Source of the DNA: Polytrichum commune
Taxonomy: Eukaryota > Streptophyta > Polytrichopsida > Polytrichales > Polytrichaceae
Direction of reading: 5' to 3'
Length of the DNA: 64,000 nucleotides
Assembly (NCBI GenBank): GCA_950295325.1
Contig: OX485805.1
Coordinates: 41,810,758-41,874,757, forward strand
Both the position numbers and the translations under genes were made by a program. The notes under the pieces are model-generated. The model saw only the letters and a program-made list of their open reading frames with translations. It was not told the origin of the DNA and ran no database searches. Shown here in pieces: positions 33,464 to 46,429 of the stretch. Every line of letters begins with the position of its first letter. The stretch's first letter is position 1.

Positions 33464-36208
33464 TATGACTTTAAAACAATGGAGCCATAGAACTCTCTCT
33501 CTCTCTCTCTCTAGTGTATAGTGTGAAATGACTTAGAATATGAATCGCATCACTTCTTATAATTGGGACAACGATTGAGGCTAAATTATGATAGTTTTGC
33601 TAGTCAACGGAAATGTATCCACCTTTTGTTGGATCTAAACAAATATTTGCATGGCCCTTGTGCCTTGAAATGTGTCAATATCTACAATGTATCTTTATAT
33701 TTTAGGTGATCAATTTGCTATTGCAAAGTCCAATGTTACGTTGATTGTAGTGTTGATTTCAAAGGCTCAAGTCTCATGCACTACATCATGAAGTTGCATG
33801 GCTCAACTCTTGTCAGTTGAGGGGGTCCAACATGTATTTTTGTCGCTCGAATGTGTCATTGGGTTTCATTTTTCAATCACTTTAGTGTTTAGAAAACTAC
33901 ACTAAACATATGATTTAGTGCGGCATTCAAATTGGTGTGTCATGTTAATTAACGTGGATTTCCAAGACTTGTCATGTGCCATCAATTGTCACATGACAAC
34001 CTGGCATATTGATTTAATATGGTGTATAATGTGGGAAGATACATAGTGTGACTTACCCTTCACATTTGTATAGGTTGTGTGGCCCGCATTATACATCATC
34101 ACACATGAAAAATAAGATGAAATGCTACTTACACTTGAATCCTCAACCATTCATTATATTCTTATTCTTACACTTCTAGTTGTGAGTAAGGTATCAATCA
34201 CAAGCAATTGAGAATGCAAATCCAAAGAGCATAAACTCACTTCCTAAGTGTAAGAATCACGGGAGAAAACATCAAATATCAACATGCATGCCTCTCTTGG
34301 GGGTACATGCATCTTGCATTCAAATGGCCATTGTAGCCAAATGGCTAAGAGTTAGAAGATGATCCTAGTGTCTTCAGAAAGAGCACGCGAATCTACAAAA
34401 TCGATAGCTTGCTTGTGGAAAAGAAGCAACATTTTAAAGGAGTTCTATAGAATCATAGTATAGCATGAACATTTAATAGGTCAAGACACAACTAACCACT
34501 AAGCGGGAAGTGAATTGAGGAATTGAATTCTTCTTGGATACCCTAAACTCAATTTGATCCCATTTGGTGATTGATTGTGTCATAGCTACATGTCATGCTC
34601 TACAATGATTTTTGTCTTTTCACCCTCCCCCAATGTTAGGTGTCATGAAAGTTTATCATGCAAAGTATACCTTCTACACGTAATGAGAAACATTAAATGG
34701 GGATCGAATTGTAAAAGCATTCTTATTGCACCTCCCATGACACATGTCACGAACCGATATCCTCCTTTGCACATATTTCATCATCACTCATAAAAATGGG
34801 TAAATTTTTGTGCTACCTACTCCGGGAGGGTGAAAAACATAGAAACATGTGTTTCTGGGGTTGTTTAGAGATAGAGTTTATTTGACCCCTAATTTGGATC
34901 ACAAACCCCAATTTGACCTATAGTGGGACCCAATTGAATGAATTAGCAACGAAATTTCACTAACATTTGGCAACATGTATTTGTAGCAACATGTAACAGG
35001 TCCTAGTTCGATCATGGCCAATATGAATAAGTAGTTGGTTTATGGTATTTAATGTCACATACACTATTTGCAAAGGGCCCTAAACTAGATGCACAAAGGT
35101 TTCAAAGTGCCATGTCCGCTAATTGCCTATATGATATTATAAGGCGACATAAGTGACTTTTTTGAGTGAAATTTTATTTACGTTGTGACATGTAGCGTGG
35201 CACATGGGATACTTGAGATGATGGTTATGTATTTTAGTATTATTGATCATACTAATGGCAAGTGTCATTTGTGTAGACTTTTAATCAACTTATAGACCAT
35301 TGTGTAACATAAGCATACTCATGCCAAGATATCAATAAGCACACTTGAACGCCAAGTATCATGAGGAAACACTAAAGGTGAAGGTGTTGGTCATTAGTGT
35401 AACCTAGCATATGCCTCAAAATAGGGTAAATGATACTAGTATGATATGACACTAAATACCTTAAACAATGTAGCCCTTTGCGTTATAAGTACACTTTGCT
35501 TCAAAGACAATTTTTTGAAAGAACTTTAATGAATTTGATTGATTATTTTCTATATTGTAGTAGTATTAAGGTTTTGTTTTGTTTAATTGTTTCATTGAAT
35601 ATGATCTAAGGTTTTGTTTCATTGGATATGATGGCATGGCTTAAAAGTGTTGCCTTCCGCCCTTGTGGTTGGTTGCTTTTAGTCTTAGCTATGAGGGTAT
35701 GAGGAGCTTCATTAACAAAAACACACGATGATAAGATAGACGAGTAGTTAGGCATTTGGGGACGGGACAAAAACTATCCAACATGTCATTGCTTGGTAGA
35801 TCAAACAACAATGAACATGTGTGAAAACTACTTAACTAGAACCTACTCAAAAATCTCCAGAGCAAGTTCTTGTAGTTGCATTGGGATAGCCGGATGCCTC
35901 CGTTATAACCGAGAGAGCTTTACCCAGGTTTTAGAGAAGACTTTGCCTATTTGGTAAAGTCATGTGGGAAGGGGCCATTAGTCTCCAATAACTCAAGATT
36001 TCGGAAAATTTGTTCTACCACCCGAAAGTTCCAACTTACAAGACTTCCGTAATGCGACGTGGATTGAGAGTCACCGGTCATGCCACCATACATTTTCTAA
36101 AGCAACCCCTTTCATAAAGTAGGGTGGCACTTTAAGCCTTAAAGGTCCAAGAAACCCAAATAAGTAGTATGTTTGGAGGAGCATTGGGCGGGCCGCCCAT
36201 GTTGGATA
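33464..36208. other. intergenic, old unidentified repeats
   Basis: A CT run lies at about 33493-33513. A GACACTAAATACC motif of the dispersed ATTTAGTG family occurs near 35440. No gene or terminal inverted repeats were recognised. Confidence 0.35.
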
Positions 36209-36217
36209 CATTTAGTA

Positions 36218-36571
36218 GGATAACATTACCCAACCCAATACTCTTAACTCCGGCGCGGAGTTCGATGCGGCTCCGATGCGGCTCCGGGGAGGTTCGGATG
36301 CCAGCTCCGGTGGGTTCGGGTGGGTTGGGGCAAAAATTGCCCCCTATTTTTTTGATTGGGTGGGGCCTTACTTGATCTCATAAGGGCCCCCCTAGAGTAA
36401 TTTGGGGCCGTAGAACCCAAATTTAGCGAAAAAAAACCAAAAAAAGTCATCAAGGGGCCAAAACGGGGAGGGATAGAAAAATGGACCCACCCGAGCTGGC
36501 ATCCGAACCTCCCCGGAGCCGCATCGAACTCCGCGCCGGAGTTAAGAGTATTGGGTTGGGTAATGTTAGGG
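36218..36571. mobile_element. Mutator-type foldback element with 9-bp target duplication
   Basis: Arms of about 110 bp are near-perfect inverted repeats, sharing AACATTACCCAACCCAATAC, TCTTAACTCCGGCGCGGAG and GGTTCGGATGCCAGCTC. Direct 9-bp repeats CATTTAGTA flank at 36209-36217 and 36572-36580. Long terminal repeats with a 9-bp duplication are the Mutator (MULE) pattern. The left arm has an extra GATGCGGCTCC unit. The centre is short and non-coding; open frames here are the arms. Confidence 0.92.
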
Positions 36572-36580
36572 CATTTAGTA

Positions 36581-37589
36581 TGGGCCTCAAGATAACATAT
36601 GGAGGTGTTTTAAGGTTAGGCATCTATTGTTATCTTTACTTGAAAATGTTGAAAGAAACCCTACCCATTTACCAATTGCATTCTTTCAATTGGAGCATAC
36701 ATAAATGTATTGGGAGGTTTGGGCTTGTATACATGATCTAGATTCAAAGACATGCCACATATATCTTATCAATGCAGTTACGTATTGTCATTAAAATTCC
36801 TTATTGATAAGTTGTGTTCAATGTAGTTTCAATCGCATAGACCAAACTTGGTGGAGACTCACAAGAGGACTCAACTCTAACACTTGTTGGGGGCTCATGT
36901 AACCTGTTGTGCATGCCATAGAACATACCGTAGCTCACTAGCATCTTGGGCAAAAATTAATTAGTTTTAAATGTGTCTAGATTTTTGGGAAGTTAATTTC
37001 GCTGAGAGTCCAAAAAAAGAAACAACATTCAAAGAGTGCCTAAAATCACAATAACGTAAGTGGCATTCACTGGAATCCAACAAAGTAGCATCAAATCAAA
37101 GCAAAATTTGTCGCCAAGCAAAACTCTGACATACAAGTAAAAGACAAACTTTAGGGTAAGGAATGTTGGTTAAGGGAAGTGTTTAGGTAAATTATAGTTG
37201 CCATAGATGAAATTAGGAAAACCATCCATGAATTATAGAAATGACTTGGATGAATGTCTAACTTATTTTATGTTACTTTGTGAATCTGCCAAGTTTTAGA
37301 ATATTATTTTATTGGTTGTCTAACTTAATTTCAAACTTTAATTAATTATGAGGCAGAAAGGTGCCCAAGATGCAAGAGAGCTACAATACACTTGTGTAGA
37401 AGATGCACTATAATGGTGTGGGTTTACATTAGGGTCCAAGACTATAGAAACTTCGTACTCAAGCAATGTTATTGGTCAAGGGCAAGAGTTTGGACCAATA
37501 AATTTACACTAGGGCCCATGTCTAAGGTATAAAAATGATGAAGTGGTGTTGAATGTCCCCAAGGGTGGACTCTTCATAAGAAACCTAAA
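36581..37589. other. intergenic, nothing recognised
   Basis: No supported feature was found. Confidence 0.35.
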
Positions 37590-38250
37590 TGACGTGCATG
37601 GGTCACTATGAAATTAAGCCCTTTATATGTTATAGATAAGTTTATGGAGATAAACAAATGTATATGTACTAACGGCATGCTAGAAAATGGACTCATGTGT
37701 TTATACTAAGCTTTTCAATGTAATGTAATAAATGCCTCCCCTACATATATGCATTATAAATCTCAAATTACATAAGCATTTTATATATATAAATTTCATT
37801 GTACTTTTCAATGAAAAAGTCATTGAACATTTTTTTCATCCATAGCATGTAACTTAATGTTTGCATCGAGCAAACGAAGACAAGAGCACAATCTAGAGAG
37901 CGAAATTGAAGGGTGCCCATGAGTGCTCCAATAGCCTATAGTTTTTTAAAACAAAGAAGCCACATGCAAGCCCCAACAAGAATGGACAAGGTAGTCATTG
38001 AGGACTATTACCATATGACAACAATGAATGAAAACATGAATTGGTTGAACAAATATATATTGGCATTTTTTTCTCTAAATTCTAGGGCACCCTTTTGCAC
38101 GTCTACCTTTACTTCAACATTATAAATATAATATTCTAATGTACACACTAAAAAAACCTTTTTTTAATGTATACTATGTATACTAATACCTAAAATGGCA
38201 CCTCTTCATATACTCACATTAGTTTGTACATAGTACGAAGACTCCACCCC
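37590..38250 (+). repeat. interspersed repeat G, copy 1
   Basis: Direct copy at about 57230-57880. Shared landmarks: TGTATATGTACTAACGGCA, GAAAATGGACTCATGT, GTAGTCATTGAGGAYTWTTA and CCATATGACAACAATG. The open frames differ between copies. Confidence 0.65.
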
Positions 38251-39190
38251 TTGGGGTTAATGTGGCATCATTTTTCTGCTGAATCTTAGAAGTCCCCGCT
38301 CCATAGAATACTCCTCTTAGTTTGAGAATCGGATCAACTTCAAGCTTACGTCAACTCTTGAGTCCAAAAGTAATGTTCATTAAGTGATGTTTTTGGACTT
38401 CAAGTTTCATGAACATGAAGCCTAATGTAAACGCACCCTTAATTAGGAGACACATATTCTAGATAAAATTTGCATGTTGTGGGGAAGATGACGAAGTAGG
38501 TGTTTAGGTTAACTCGTCCATCATGAATAACAACTCTCCACCTTTGGTGGAGAATTGATCAACTTGAACTAGGAGTTGCTAGACGAAGTTGGGATATCTT
38601 ATATCATTTCCCAACCTATATGTCCCGGGGTCGCTTGCGAAATTCCAAATAGAAAGTGACACTAAATACCATAAACAGTGTAGATTAATTAAAGGTTTTT
38701 AATCCGGATTCATGAAGAGTTTGTCTAAAAACTACCCATAGGCTCTACGATAGTGATCAACTTTTCCACCTCCCCCATCGGTATACCATAGTTATGCATG
38801 TTCCCACACACGTTCTCAAGTATGTTCCCAAGTGAATTTATGTCCCACTTCATTGACATTTCACTACAAAGTTCATTCGGACATATCACGAGTAAAGGTG
38901 GACAACAACCATTTCAACAGTTCATTGTTAATATTAACAAGAAAACGGTAGAACCGTGAGGCTCTGTCCTTTACTATGAAAGACTACAATTGTAGTTGTC
39001 CACTTTGCTCATGCCAATCCATGGCTATTTACTATACCGAACCTTTCTTGGATTTTGTGCACCTTCTTCTCAAATGCAGGTCAAGGATTTTGATATCACC
39101 CGAAATTTTTAGAATAAATAATCAAGAACTGCCGAAATAACTATAGTTAACTAGATTTCTTTCAATGTATTTTAGGGAGCAATTATAGTT
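38251..39190. other. intergenic, nothing recognised
   Basis: A GACACTAAATACCATAAACA motif of the dispersed ATTTAGTG family lies near 38658. No gene. Confidence 0.35.
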
Positions 39191-39191
39191 C

Positions 39192-39196
39192 TATAT

Positions 39197-39247
<51 letters not shown>

Positions 39248-39254
39248 TATATAA
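39192..39254 (+). repeat. AT dinucleotide microsatellite
   Basis: A long (AT)n run with ATAC and CACA interruptions. Confidence 0.9.
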
Positions 39255-39590
39255 TTATAGTTAACATCCACGTTAAATAAAGTGGACCAAAAATAACAAG
39301 AACAAGTAACGTCCAAGTGTGAACGCAAAGTGGTTAGGAAATTTGGTCTTGAAACGAAGAAGTTGATGCATAGCATGTGTCAGTATGGAAAAAGGCTTTA
39401 CCCAATAAAGAATGAAAGTTGACAAGACATTGGAATGAGCACCATAGGCCCGGATTTCATATACCCAATGCCGGTATTCAACCATATCCGATCTCACCAT
39501 TCCATTATGGGAAAACAAATAAAGATAGAGGTGTCTTAAATGGTTACACCTTTCCAACTAGCCCACTTCTTATAGGCTTTGAAACATTGG

Positions 39591-40108
39591 GGGCCGCTTC
39601 ACACTATGGCCGTCCAAGTCGAGACTCGAGAGGCCGTGTGGGATTGAATGGCCAGACTTTGTTGAGAGTCCAAAGAAATGGGCTGAAAATAGATAGCCAA
39701 TAAAGTAGAGGAATTGGAGCCTTCGGCCAAGCATAGTGTGAAGCCTCCAAAGGCCAAGCCCAAAGTCCAAACCCATACCATTTGTCTGGAGCATCCCGCT
39801 TTAAATGTTGTCCGAAACAACCCCTCCAATCTAATGGCCAAGATCTTGTCAATCTTTTAAATTTTTGGGAAGAAAATAAATTGATAGCCTCTCGACCATA
39901 GTTTGGGTTTCCATTGTCCGACCCGAACTTCCTTTGAGAGTCCGTCGTCTGGTCAAAAAGTATTGTCATGTAGGCATTTTGAAAATCGACGGCCTTTGGA
40001 CCTTGGCCTCCAGTGTGCAGGGCCGAGAGGCCGAATTCTTGGTTTCTTGCAATCTGATGGGTGGAAATCAACAGCCTCTTGACCTTCGGCAATAGTGTGA
40101 AGCGGCCC
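39591..40108. mobile_element. PIF/Harbinger-related deletion element
   Basis: The ends GGGCCGCTTCACACTATGGC and, inverted, GGGCCGCTTCACACTATTGC match each other and resemble the terminus of the complete element at 24485 (GGGCCGCTTTACACC). An internal copy of the motif lies near 39738. The 3-bp flanks (TGG and TCA) do not match, so the target duplication is lost or the ends are off by a base. The 518-bp interior has no transposase motif despite open frames on both strands. Confidence 0.75.
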
Positions 40109-41129
40109 TCAATAGGAAGGGTTGTCTATCTTATGATTTTGTTTGTTTTCCTCTTGTGGTGTGCCTATATGTCAAGATTAGCATATTAGAAACTTAGTTT
40201 CTACATTAATGATTAGTGCACCAATATATTCAAAAATTGAATGATTGTTGGACAAGAAGTAATGGTTTGAATCGTACAAATTCAAATTCAAAAAAAAAAA
40301 AAACAAGACCAAAATCCATGAAACTGGAAACTATTTAACATATGCTTATAAATACCATGATAATTTCAAATTTAGTTATAGAATTTGAATGTAGAATTTT
40401 CAATCTAAAATAGAACTATGTGTAGATTTGTAAAGTGAAATAGGAAACATATTGTAGGGTTTGTGAACTTCGTCTAATTGGTTGACGAGGTTAGAAACAA
40501 GTGAGATCATCTTCAATGCCAACCCCAACTTTGACCAACTAAAAGTTCAGGTGGGGGGCTCCTTATGCAATGAACGGCTTAGAAAGAAAACAAGTCTTAC
40601 ATTGTAGATGGCGGCCCTTCCAATGACTTTTACCCAGTTTTTTATCTGGCAACCCGTGGCTAATTTGCAACCGTAAATCCAAAAATCAAAATAGTCCGTC
40701 ACTTTTTAATCTTTCGTGGATGAAATCGCTATGAAATTCTTCAAAAAATAAACATAGAAACTCGATGAAACTATCAACATTTGGTAACTTAGTCATTACT
40801 TGGAAGGATAGGCTTCAGATGAGCAATATTTTTTTATTACCACTCGAGTTGCATTATTTCGACCGGGTTGGTTGTATTGTGAGTTCTTTTTGCAATTGAT
40901 TTTTCAAGGACGGACATTACAGAAAAGAAAAGAAAAGAAAAGAAAAATCTCGTCCCAAAAACCCTCGTCCGGTTGTTGTTAGTTTGTGTATTGAAGTAAA
41001 CCAGATGTTTATTCGAGCAGTGAAGATGCCAATGATATTTTGGCAGTACTAATGACAAATATAGTATTATAGTGTTACAAGCTCATAATTTGTCTAGTTT
41101 AAAGACATCTTACTATTGTGGCACGAAGC
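40109..41129. other. intergenic, nothing recognised
   Basis: Holds an A run near 40292 and an AGAAA microsatellite at about 40919-40946. Confidence 0.35.
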
Positions 41130-42089
41130 TATTTTGACATACCATGATAACTTTGCTTGGTGTTGAGTTTATTGAACCGTGCCATTTTTGAGCCCACAAT
41201 ATCATATGTTTGACACTAGGAATACGGTATCAAAGTTTTTTTTACAGGTTGTAAATTACTTGGGGTCGAGAAGTATAGTATGAATAGTATACCGAAACTA
41301 TTAAAAAACATGCTACTATTCTATCATTTAATTATTTGACATCAATATTATATAAATTTCAAGGCATAAAATACAAGACATTGATATGTTCTACCTACGC
41401 TAACTTTCAACCCACATTAGTAGATGCAAAAGGTGTTATTGCACTAAAACATCTTATTAGTGCAGGTGGAAATAATTAGCGTGGAAATAGTTAGTGCAAG
41501 TCACACTCACATTTTATTCAACATGAAATTAAATTGTGTTTAGTCAATGTAACATATTAGGTCCAAGACCCTAGGTCTTCCCCCAAGTCTTCAAAAAGAC
41601 TTCCAACCAACACATTGAATACCAATTATAGGACAAAAGTAGCACAAAATATTAATCACCCACATTAATTTTCTAGAAAATTAATTAGTGTGGCCCACAC
41701 TAATTTTCTACTATAAATTTACCGTGAGTTGAAAATTGATGTGGCCCACATTGATTCACATTATGAGAATTAGCGTGAACTCTATGAAATTATTGTGGCC
41801 CACAATATTAGGACTATTTAGTGTAGTTGTGACATAGTTGTGTGTCAAGGCATTAGAGACATATAACCTACACACATCAAGTAAGCATGTGTAATCGGTT
41901 ACCTTTCTTAATTTGTCATTTTTTTGAAGGGAGTGGAGTTTGGTGAGGTGTGGATCTGAAAACATGGACCATAAAGACAAGTGTTTGAAAGAGAGTGAAC
42001 TACATAGTCAAACTCAATTTTCAACCTACTCAACATGAGTTTGATCCCAAAAATTTACCCATAACTCTAATAGAGATATGTTTACACTT
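41130..42089. repeat. fragments of dispersed repeats
   Basis: 41160-41230 is a reverse fragment of the 2985-3170 repeat. 41940-42010 carries the dispersed GTGTGGATCTGAAAACATGGAC motif. No gene. Confidence 0.4.
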
Positions 42090-42470
42090 TCTCAAAGAAG
42101 GACAAAATTGTGAAATTGATCCTTCTTTGAGATAGTTTTTAATGAAGAGCTTGTTAGTTGGTTATGCGTTGAAGCCTATTTTGAAAGTTGGATCAAACCC
42201 CTTGGACTTCCTCTTGCTATCCCATGAACTTTGAGAAAACTTTGAGACCTAATTTTTTTTTCCCATAGGACCCACCATCCTAAATCCAATGTCAGCCTAA
42301 CCCATCCATCATGGTTTGATAGCCTAGAAATCCGATTTTGTAATAGCCCGACACCACTCTCTGAGCATATAACTTATCTCAGACCATGGATGACCTTTAT
42401 AAGTATGCTCTCAAAATAATGTTCAACCAACTCAACTTGAGTTTGATCCCAAGACTTTACGCACAACTCT
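42090..42470 (-). repeat. interspersed repeat E, inverted copy of 11280-11680
   Basis: GTTGAAGCCTATTTTGAAAG and AATAGCCCGACACCACT are reverse complements of segments at about 11390-11600. Confidence 0.55.
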
Positions 42471-43779
42471 TGGACTATCCAATGCGGGAGGATATTGTTT
42501 TCAACAGTGTAAAGCCCCACTTAATTAATCACCTAAGTGGGGTTCCTCGTGTTTAGTGGGCCACCAACTTGTCAGGCCATTCCTTACAGAAGTCACGCAT
42601 AAAGGAAAAGAAAATAGAAAGGTCAATATTCGTTATACATTGACATGTGATGTTTGTTCACCACCTATGTCCATGTATCTATGGTCAAGGGGAGGCGGGG
42701 GGCAAAGTTAGCTTCAAACCTATTTTCATAGGTGGACCGTAGAGTAGAAGTCAAGCCATTTATACTATAAGTCCTAGACAATAAATCAAGAGTAAAAAGG
42801 ATTAAAAAATAATAATGCTAGAACTCCAATGCCCATGGCGCAAGGAGAGTTGGGCATTGCTTGAACAGATTCTATGCTTACATTCCAGCATAGTTCCTTC
42901 TTAGTACATCCTCTTGTTAGAGGCCATATCATTCCATTACATATCTATAAACCTTCCAAAACCCGGGAGGGTGGGTGGGACCATCCCTCTTGATCCTAAC
43001 ATTGCAAGGTTACTTCTAAAAGTGTCCCTACTTGGTATGTATCTAAATCATTACTAAAAACCTTTGAGTATTTACATCACTAAGGTTGTAGGCTTTCCAC
43101 CCTTAAGTGCAATAATGCATAACATATCCGATACATGTCAAGTCACTATCAAACAAGTAAATGTCTCTTATTCAAAACAATACTCCAAGTCTTATTCACA
43201 AGCAAGATAAGCTTTGTAACAAGCCTTGCACACACAATATTTTTGCATGAGGATAAAATACAAAACCTAAGATGGCCGTCCGAAATGTGAAGGGTCTGCC
43301 TCACCTGTGCCCATGCCACCAACCAAATCCACGGAGAGGGTTAGTAACGTATACGAGGTGAATAACAGCAGAACCCAATTGTTATCTATGTCACACACAT
43401 GAATATGGTAAAATCATAAGTTTTGTATCAAAGAATACTCAATAGTACTAAGTACTCTACCTATTCCTTGGCCATTTGAGCTTAGTGTGTAACAATATTG
43501 AGGCCGGTAGTGTACACCTTCCACAAGTTCTCACACACTTACACTAATATGAGTAGTAACTCAGGGTAAAACTGCCTAAGCGGTTTTAACCTTTGAGAGG
43601 AGGGCTCAATGCTTTCCCCACCCCTCATATATGATTAGGTAAATGCTCTCATCCGTAGATTCTTAGTGTGAGATCTATGGTTGAAAACAGTTAGGTAAAC
43701 CTCACTTAGCCCTAGAACACTAAGTTCATTAGGGTAATGCTTTTTAACTAAATTTGTTCATCTATGGCACAGTATGAAC
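42471..43779. other. intergenic with one short hairpin
   Basis: A stem AGCCCCACTTA / TAAGTGGGGTT lies at about 42513-42544. No gene was found. Confidence 0.4.
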
Positions 43780-44195
43780 AAAGTATATATATAGAGAGAG
43801 AGAGCATACCTCTCACCACCTAACATAAAATCCTGACCCCTGTAGGTTTGTTGCCGATTCATCTCAAATGACTTTGAGTAGACCAATTTGGGAATTTCAA
43901 GCTAATTCGGGTGTCAAATCAACTCAAATCGACTCAATTCGGGGTTTGATGTTGGACGAACGAGAGGGTATACTCGCTCTCGTATACAATGATTTCCTCC
44001 CTCCATGTTGTATGCATACAAGCATAAAAACCCTGACACAATATGCAGCCCAGAGGTTACTCCTTTGAGTTGATTTGATACCGGAATTAGCTCTAAAGAC
44101 CTCGAATTAACCCAATTCAAATCAAGTGAGATGAATCGGCCACAAACCTATGGGGGTCCAAGTTTTTTATGTCGGTGGATCAAAAGCGCACTCAT

Positions 44196-44232
<37 letters not shown>

Positions 44233-44240
44233 TTATACGT
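43780..44240. mobile_element. foldback element edged by (AG)n/(CT)n
   Basis: The inner arms GGTTTGTTGCCGATTCATC (from 43847) and TGAGATGAATCGGCCACAAA (about 44128) pair, and the pairing extends outward through GACCCC, ACATAAAA and ATATAC to an AG run at 43793-43803 on one side and a CT run at 44202-44230 on the other. A diverged copy lies at 48480-48765, and fragments lie near 50560 and 52880. Superfamily unknown; ends approximate. Confidence 0.65.
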
Positions 44241-44536
44241 TATTCACACAACGTTTTTGGATCCTTCTTTTGACTTTAAGATCAGTGCTCCAGCTTCAGG
44301 ATCCGAGGTCTACGTACAGTTGCCGTTAATTAGGAAGCAAGGTGCCTCCGAATAAACTAAACCGATGACCGGATTTCAACAACAACATCATTCCGACGCC
44401 CAATGCCAATGTGGGCCGCCTTTAACTTTATATACTCCACTCAATATTGCATTTGTGTCATGTGGTAGTTTATGTTGATGGCAACTTTTCTAATCTAGTG
44501 ACACTTCTTTCAAATACACTCTAACCTCGTTAATAC

Positions 44537-45281
44537 TAATGGTCGGGGAAAACCGACGGCTAGTTCATTATCAGCCGATGGATTTCTCTTCATGGCCGGT
44601 CCAAATTTCCAACCATCGGATGGCAATCTGACTGTAATTTCAATCCTCCGGCAATTAGCCGATGGACCATAAAATGTCCCGGAAATGTCTACATCTAACT
44701 TAGAAAGTATGATGCGTGTTGCTATAGAAGGCCCAGACAATGGTTTTGATGACATTCTGACAAGTGCTCTAGATCTGTGGAAGGATGCTGCTAAGTTTCG
44801 CTATTTGTATAGCAATCCATAGCGCTATTTGTCTGGGGCATCTGATCATGCACTTGAGGAAGTACCCTAAACCTTAAACTTTTTGAATTATGCAACCTTT
44901 CCATGACCAAATCCAATTGCTTCTATGAAGAATTGGGGGACCCTTGGCCTTCAAGCGGTGAAGGCATTGCTAGGTTCAATTCTTGCCAAGGATATTAACT
45001 CTTCAAATTTAAAGTTTTGAACATGCCTTTCTTTTCACTTGTTCAAGATTTTTTACTAAGAAATGATTTCTAATAACTTTTCATAAATTTAATAAACAAT
45101 TAATGCCGATATGAATTCCATTTAATCGGATATTGGCCAATGAAAATATGAAAATATAGGCAATTGGCGGATTGATTTTACAAAAGACCGGTTGTTGCCG
45201 ATGTAAATTGGAAAAAATCCGACCCTTCGTAACAACTACTGGCAATTAGCCACTAAGGCTTCAAAAACTTCCTGAACTCTG
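44537..45281 (+). mobile_element. hAT element, copy 2, with transposase 3' end and 8-bp target duplication
   Basis: Direct repeats GTTAATAC lie at 44529-44536 and 45282-45289. Terminal sequences and body match 7132-7790 in reverse. Unlike that copy, it keeps a transposase C-terminal exon (44685-44822). Most of the transposase gene is deleted between the 5' end and this exon. Confidence 0.85.
44685..44822 (+). pseudogene. hAT transposase C-terminal fragment
   Basis: Encodes 45 residues. LESMMRVAIEGP and ALDLWKDAAKFRYLYSNP match the end of plant hAT transposases, where (L/M)MR(I/V)xIEGP is followed by ALxLW. This is the C-terminal dimerisation region. It ends in a TAG at 44820-44822. Upstream coding sequence is missing, so this is a remnant rather than a gene. 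Confidence 0.75.
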
Positions 45282-45289
45282 GTTAATAC

Positions 45290-46429
45290 AACACCCTTGA
45301 TATTACGACACATGCATGGGGAGGTCACTTTATTGTAAAGTTGAACAACCATGTGCGAACACTTTACATGTAGAAAATCTTACTTTTTACATAAAGCATC
45401 ATCAACATGGGTCAAACTTTCTTCTTCTTCTTCTTCTTCCTCTTCTTTCCATGAGTAGATATACATGGTACCTATTACATAGTAGAAAATGGTAACTAAA
45501 TTTGATGATTTTTTTTAAAAAAAATTTAACATACCATTCTAACTAGAATGACACATAGTTGAATTACAAAAATTACTACCAAAATGAAGATGACTCAAAA
45601 TATCAAAAGATATGCAAAAGATACTCTCAATGGTTATGTATATGTAGAGGGGAAAAAATGGTAAATTTTAAAATTATCTATAACATGTAATATAGGGGTA
45701 GCAAACTTTGTTCACACGTGGTGTTCAACTTGACAATGGAGTGACCTCCCCGTGGACACATTTTTGCGTGACCGGACTTTTTAATTCTAAACTGCCTCTT
45801 TTATATGGCTACGACACTCGATAATGCGATATTTAGAATCTCCGTTTTGTCATATTAAAGAGTTGGTCAATGCTAACATTCCTTCCATGCATGTTATGTA
45901 CATCTAAAATACGTCCATTTTCACTTGGGAACTTAATGAGGATTTAGTGTAGAATGGGACATGGTTAGGGTCAGAGTGGCCTCTCGCCTAGTATGTTGTC
46001 AAACGTTATGCATCATTGTTGTCTGGTTTCTGATTGGAGAACTCTTTATATTTTGGTGTTAATGAAATGATTAGTTTTCAAAAGTTAGTAGGGAATTTAG
46101 ATAAGATGGCAATTGCTAACTTGGGTAGGCAACATGAGAGATCTTTGGACTCTTATTTCAACAGTTCTTGAGAATATTTGTATTTGTTGGGAGCTATAAG
46201 TTATTATTTCATACCATCTATATTGCTTAAACTCGTTGTATATATATAATTTTAAGCTCATGTTATTTATGTTTTCGTATTCCCTCAATAATATGACAAC
46301 TTTACACCATTTGTCATAATAATGAGAAGACAACACCTTGATAATACGATTTTTGTGTTTCCCAAACGTGTCATACTAAAGAGGGAGAATAATAAACTCT
46401 AAACTCCACAATGTCAACCTCCTTAATAT
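45290..46429. other. intergenic, nothing recognised
   Basis: A CTT microsatellite lies at about 45419-45440. No gene. Confidence 0.35.

Noticed and set aside
36169-36741. Open frames in the 36-kb region
   Set aside because: They are the two arms of the Mutator-type foldback read through.
39419-40092. Long overlapping frames on both strands (up to 162 codons)
   Set aside because: Inside a PIF-related deletion element; no transposase motif, and frames on both strands are of similar length.
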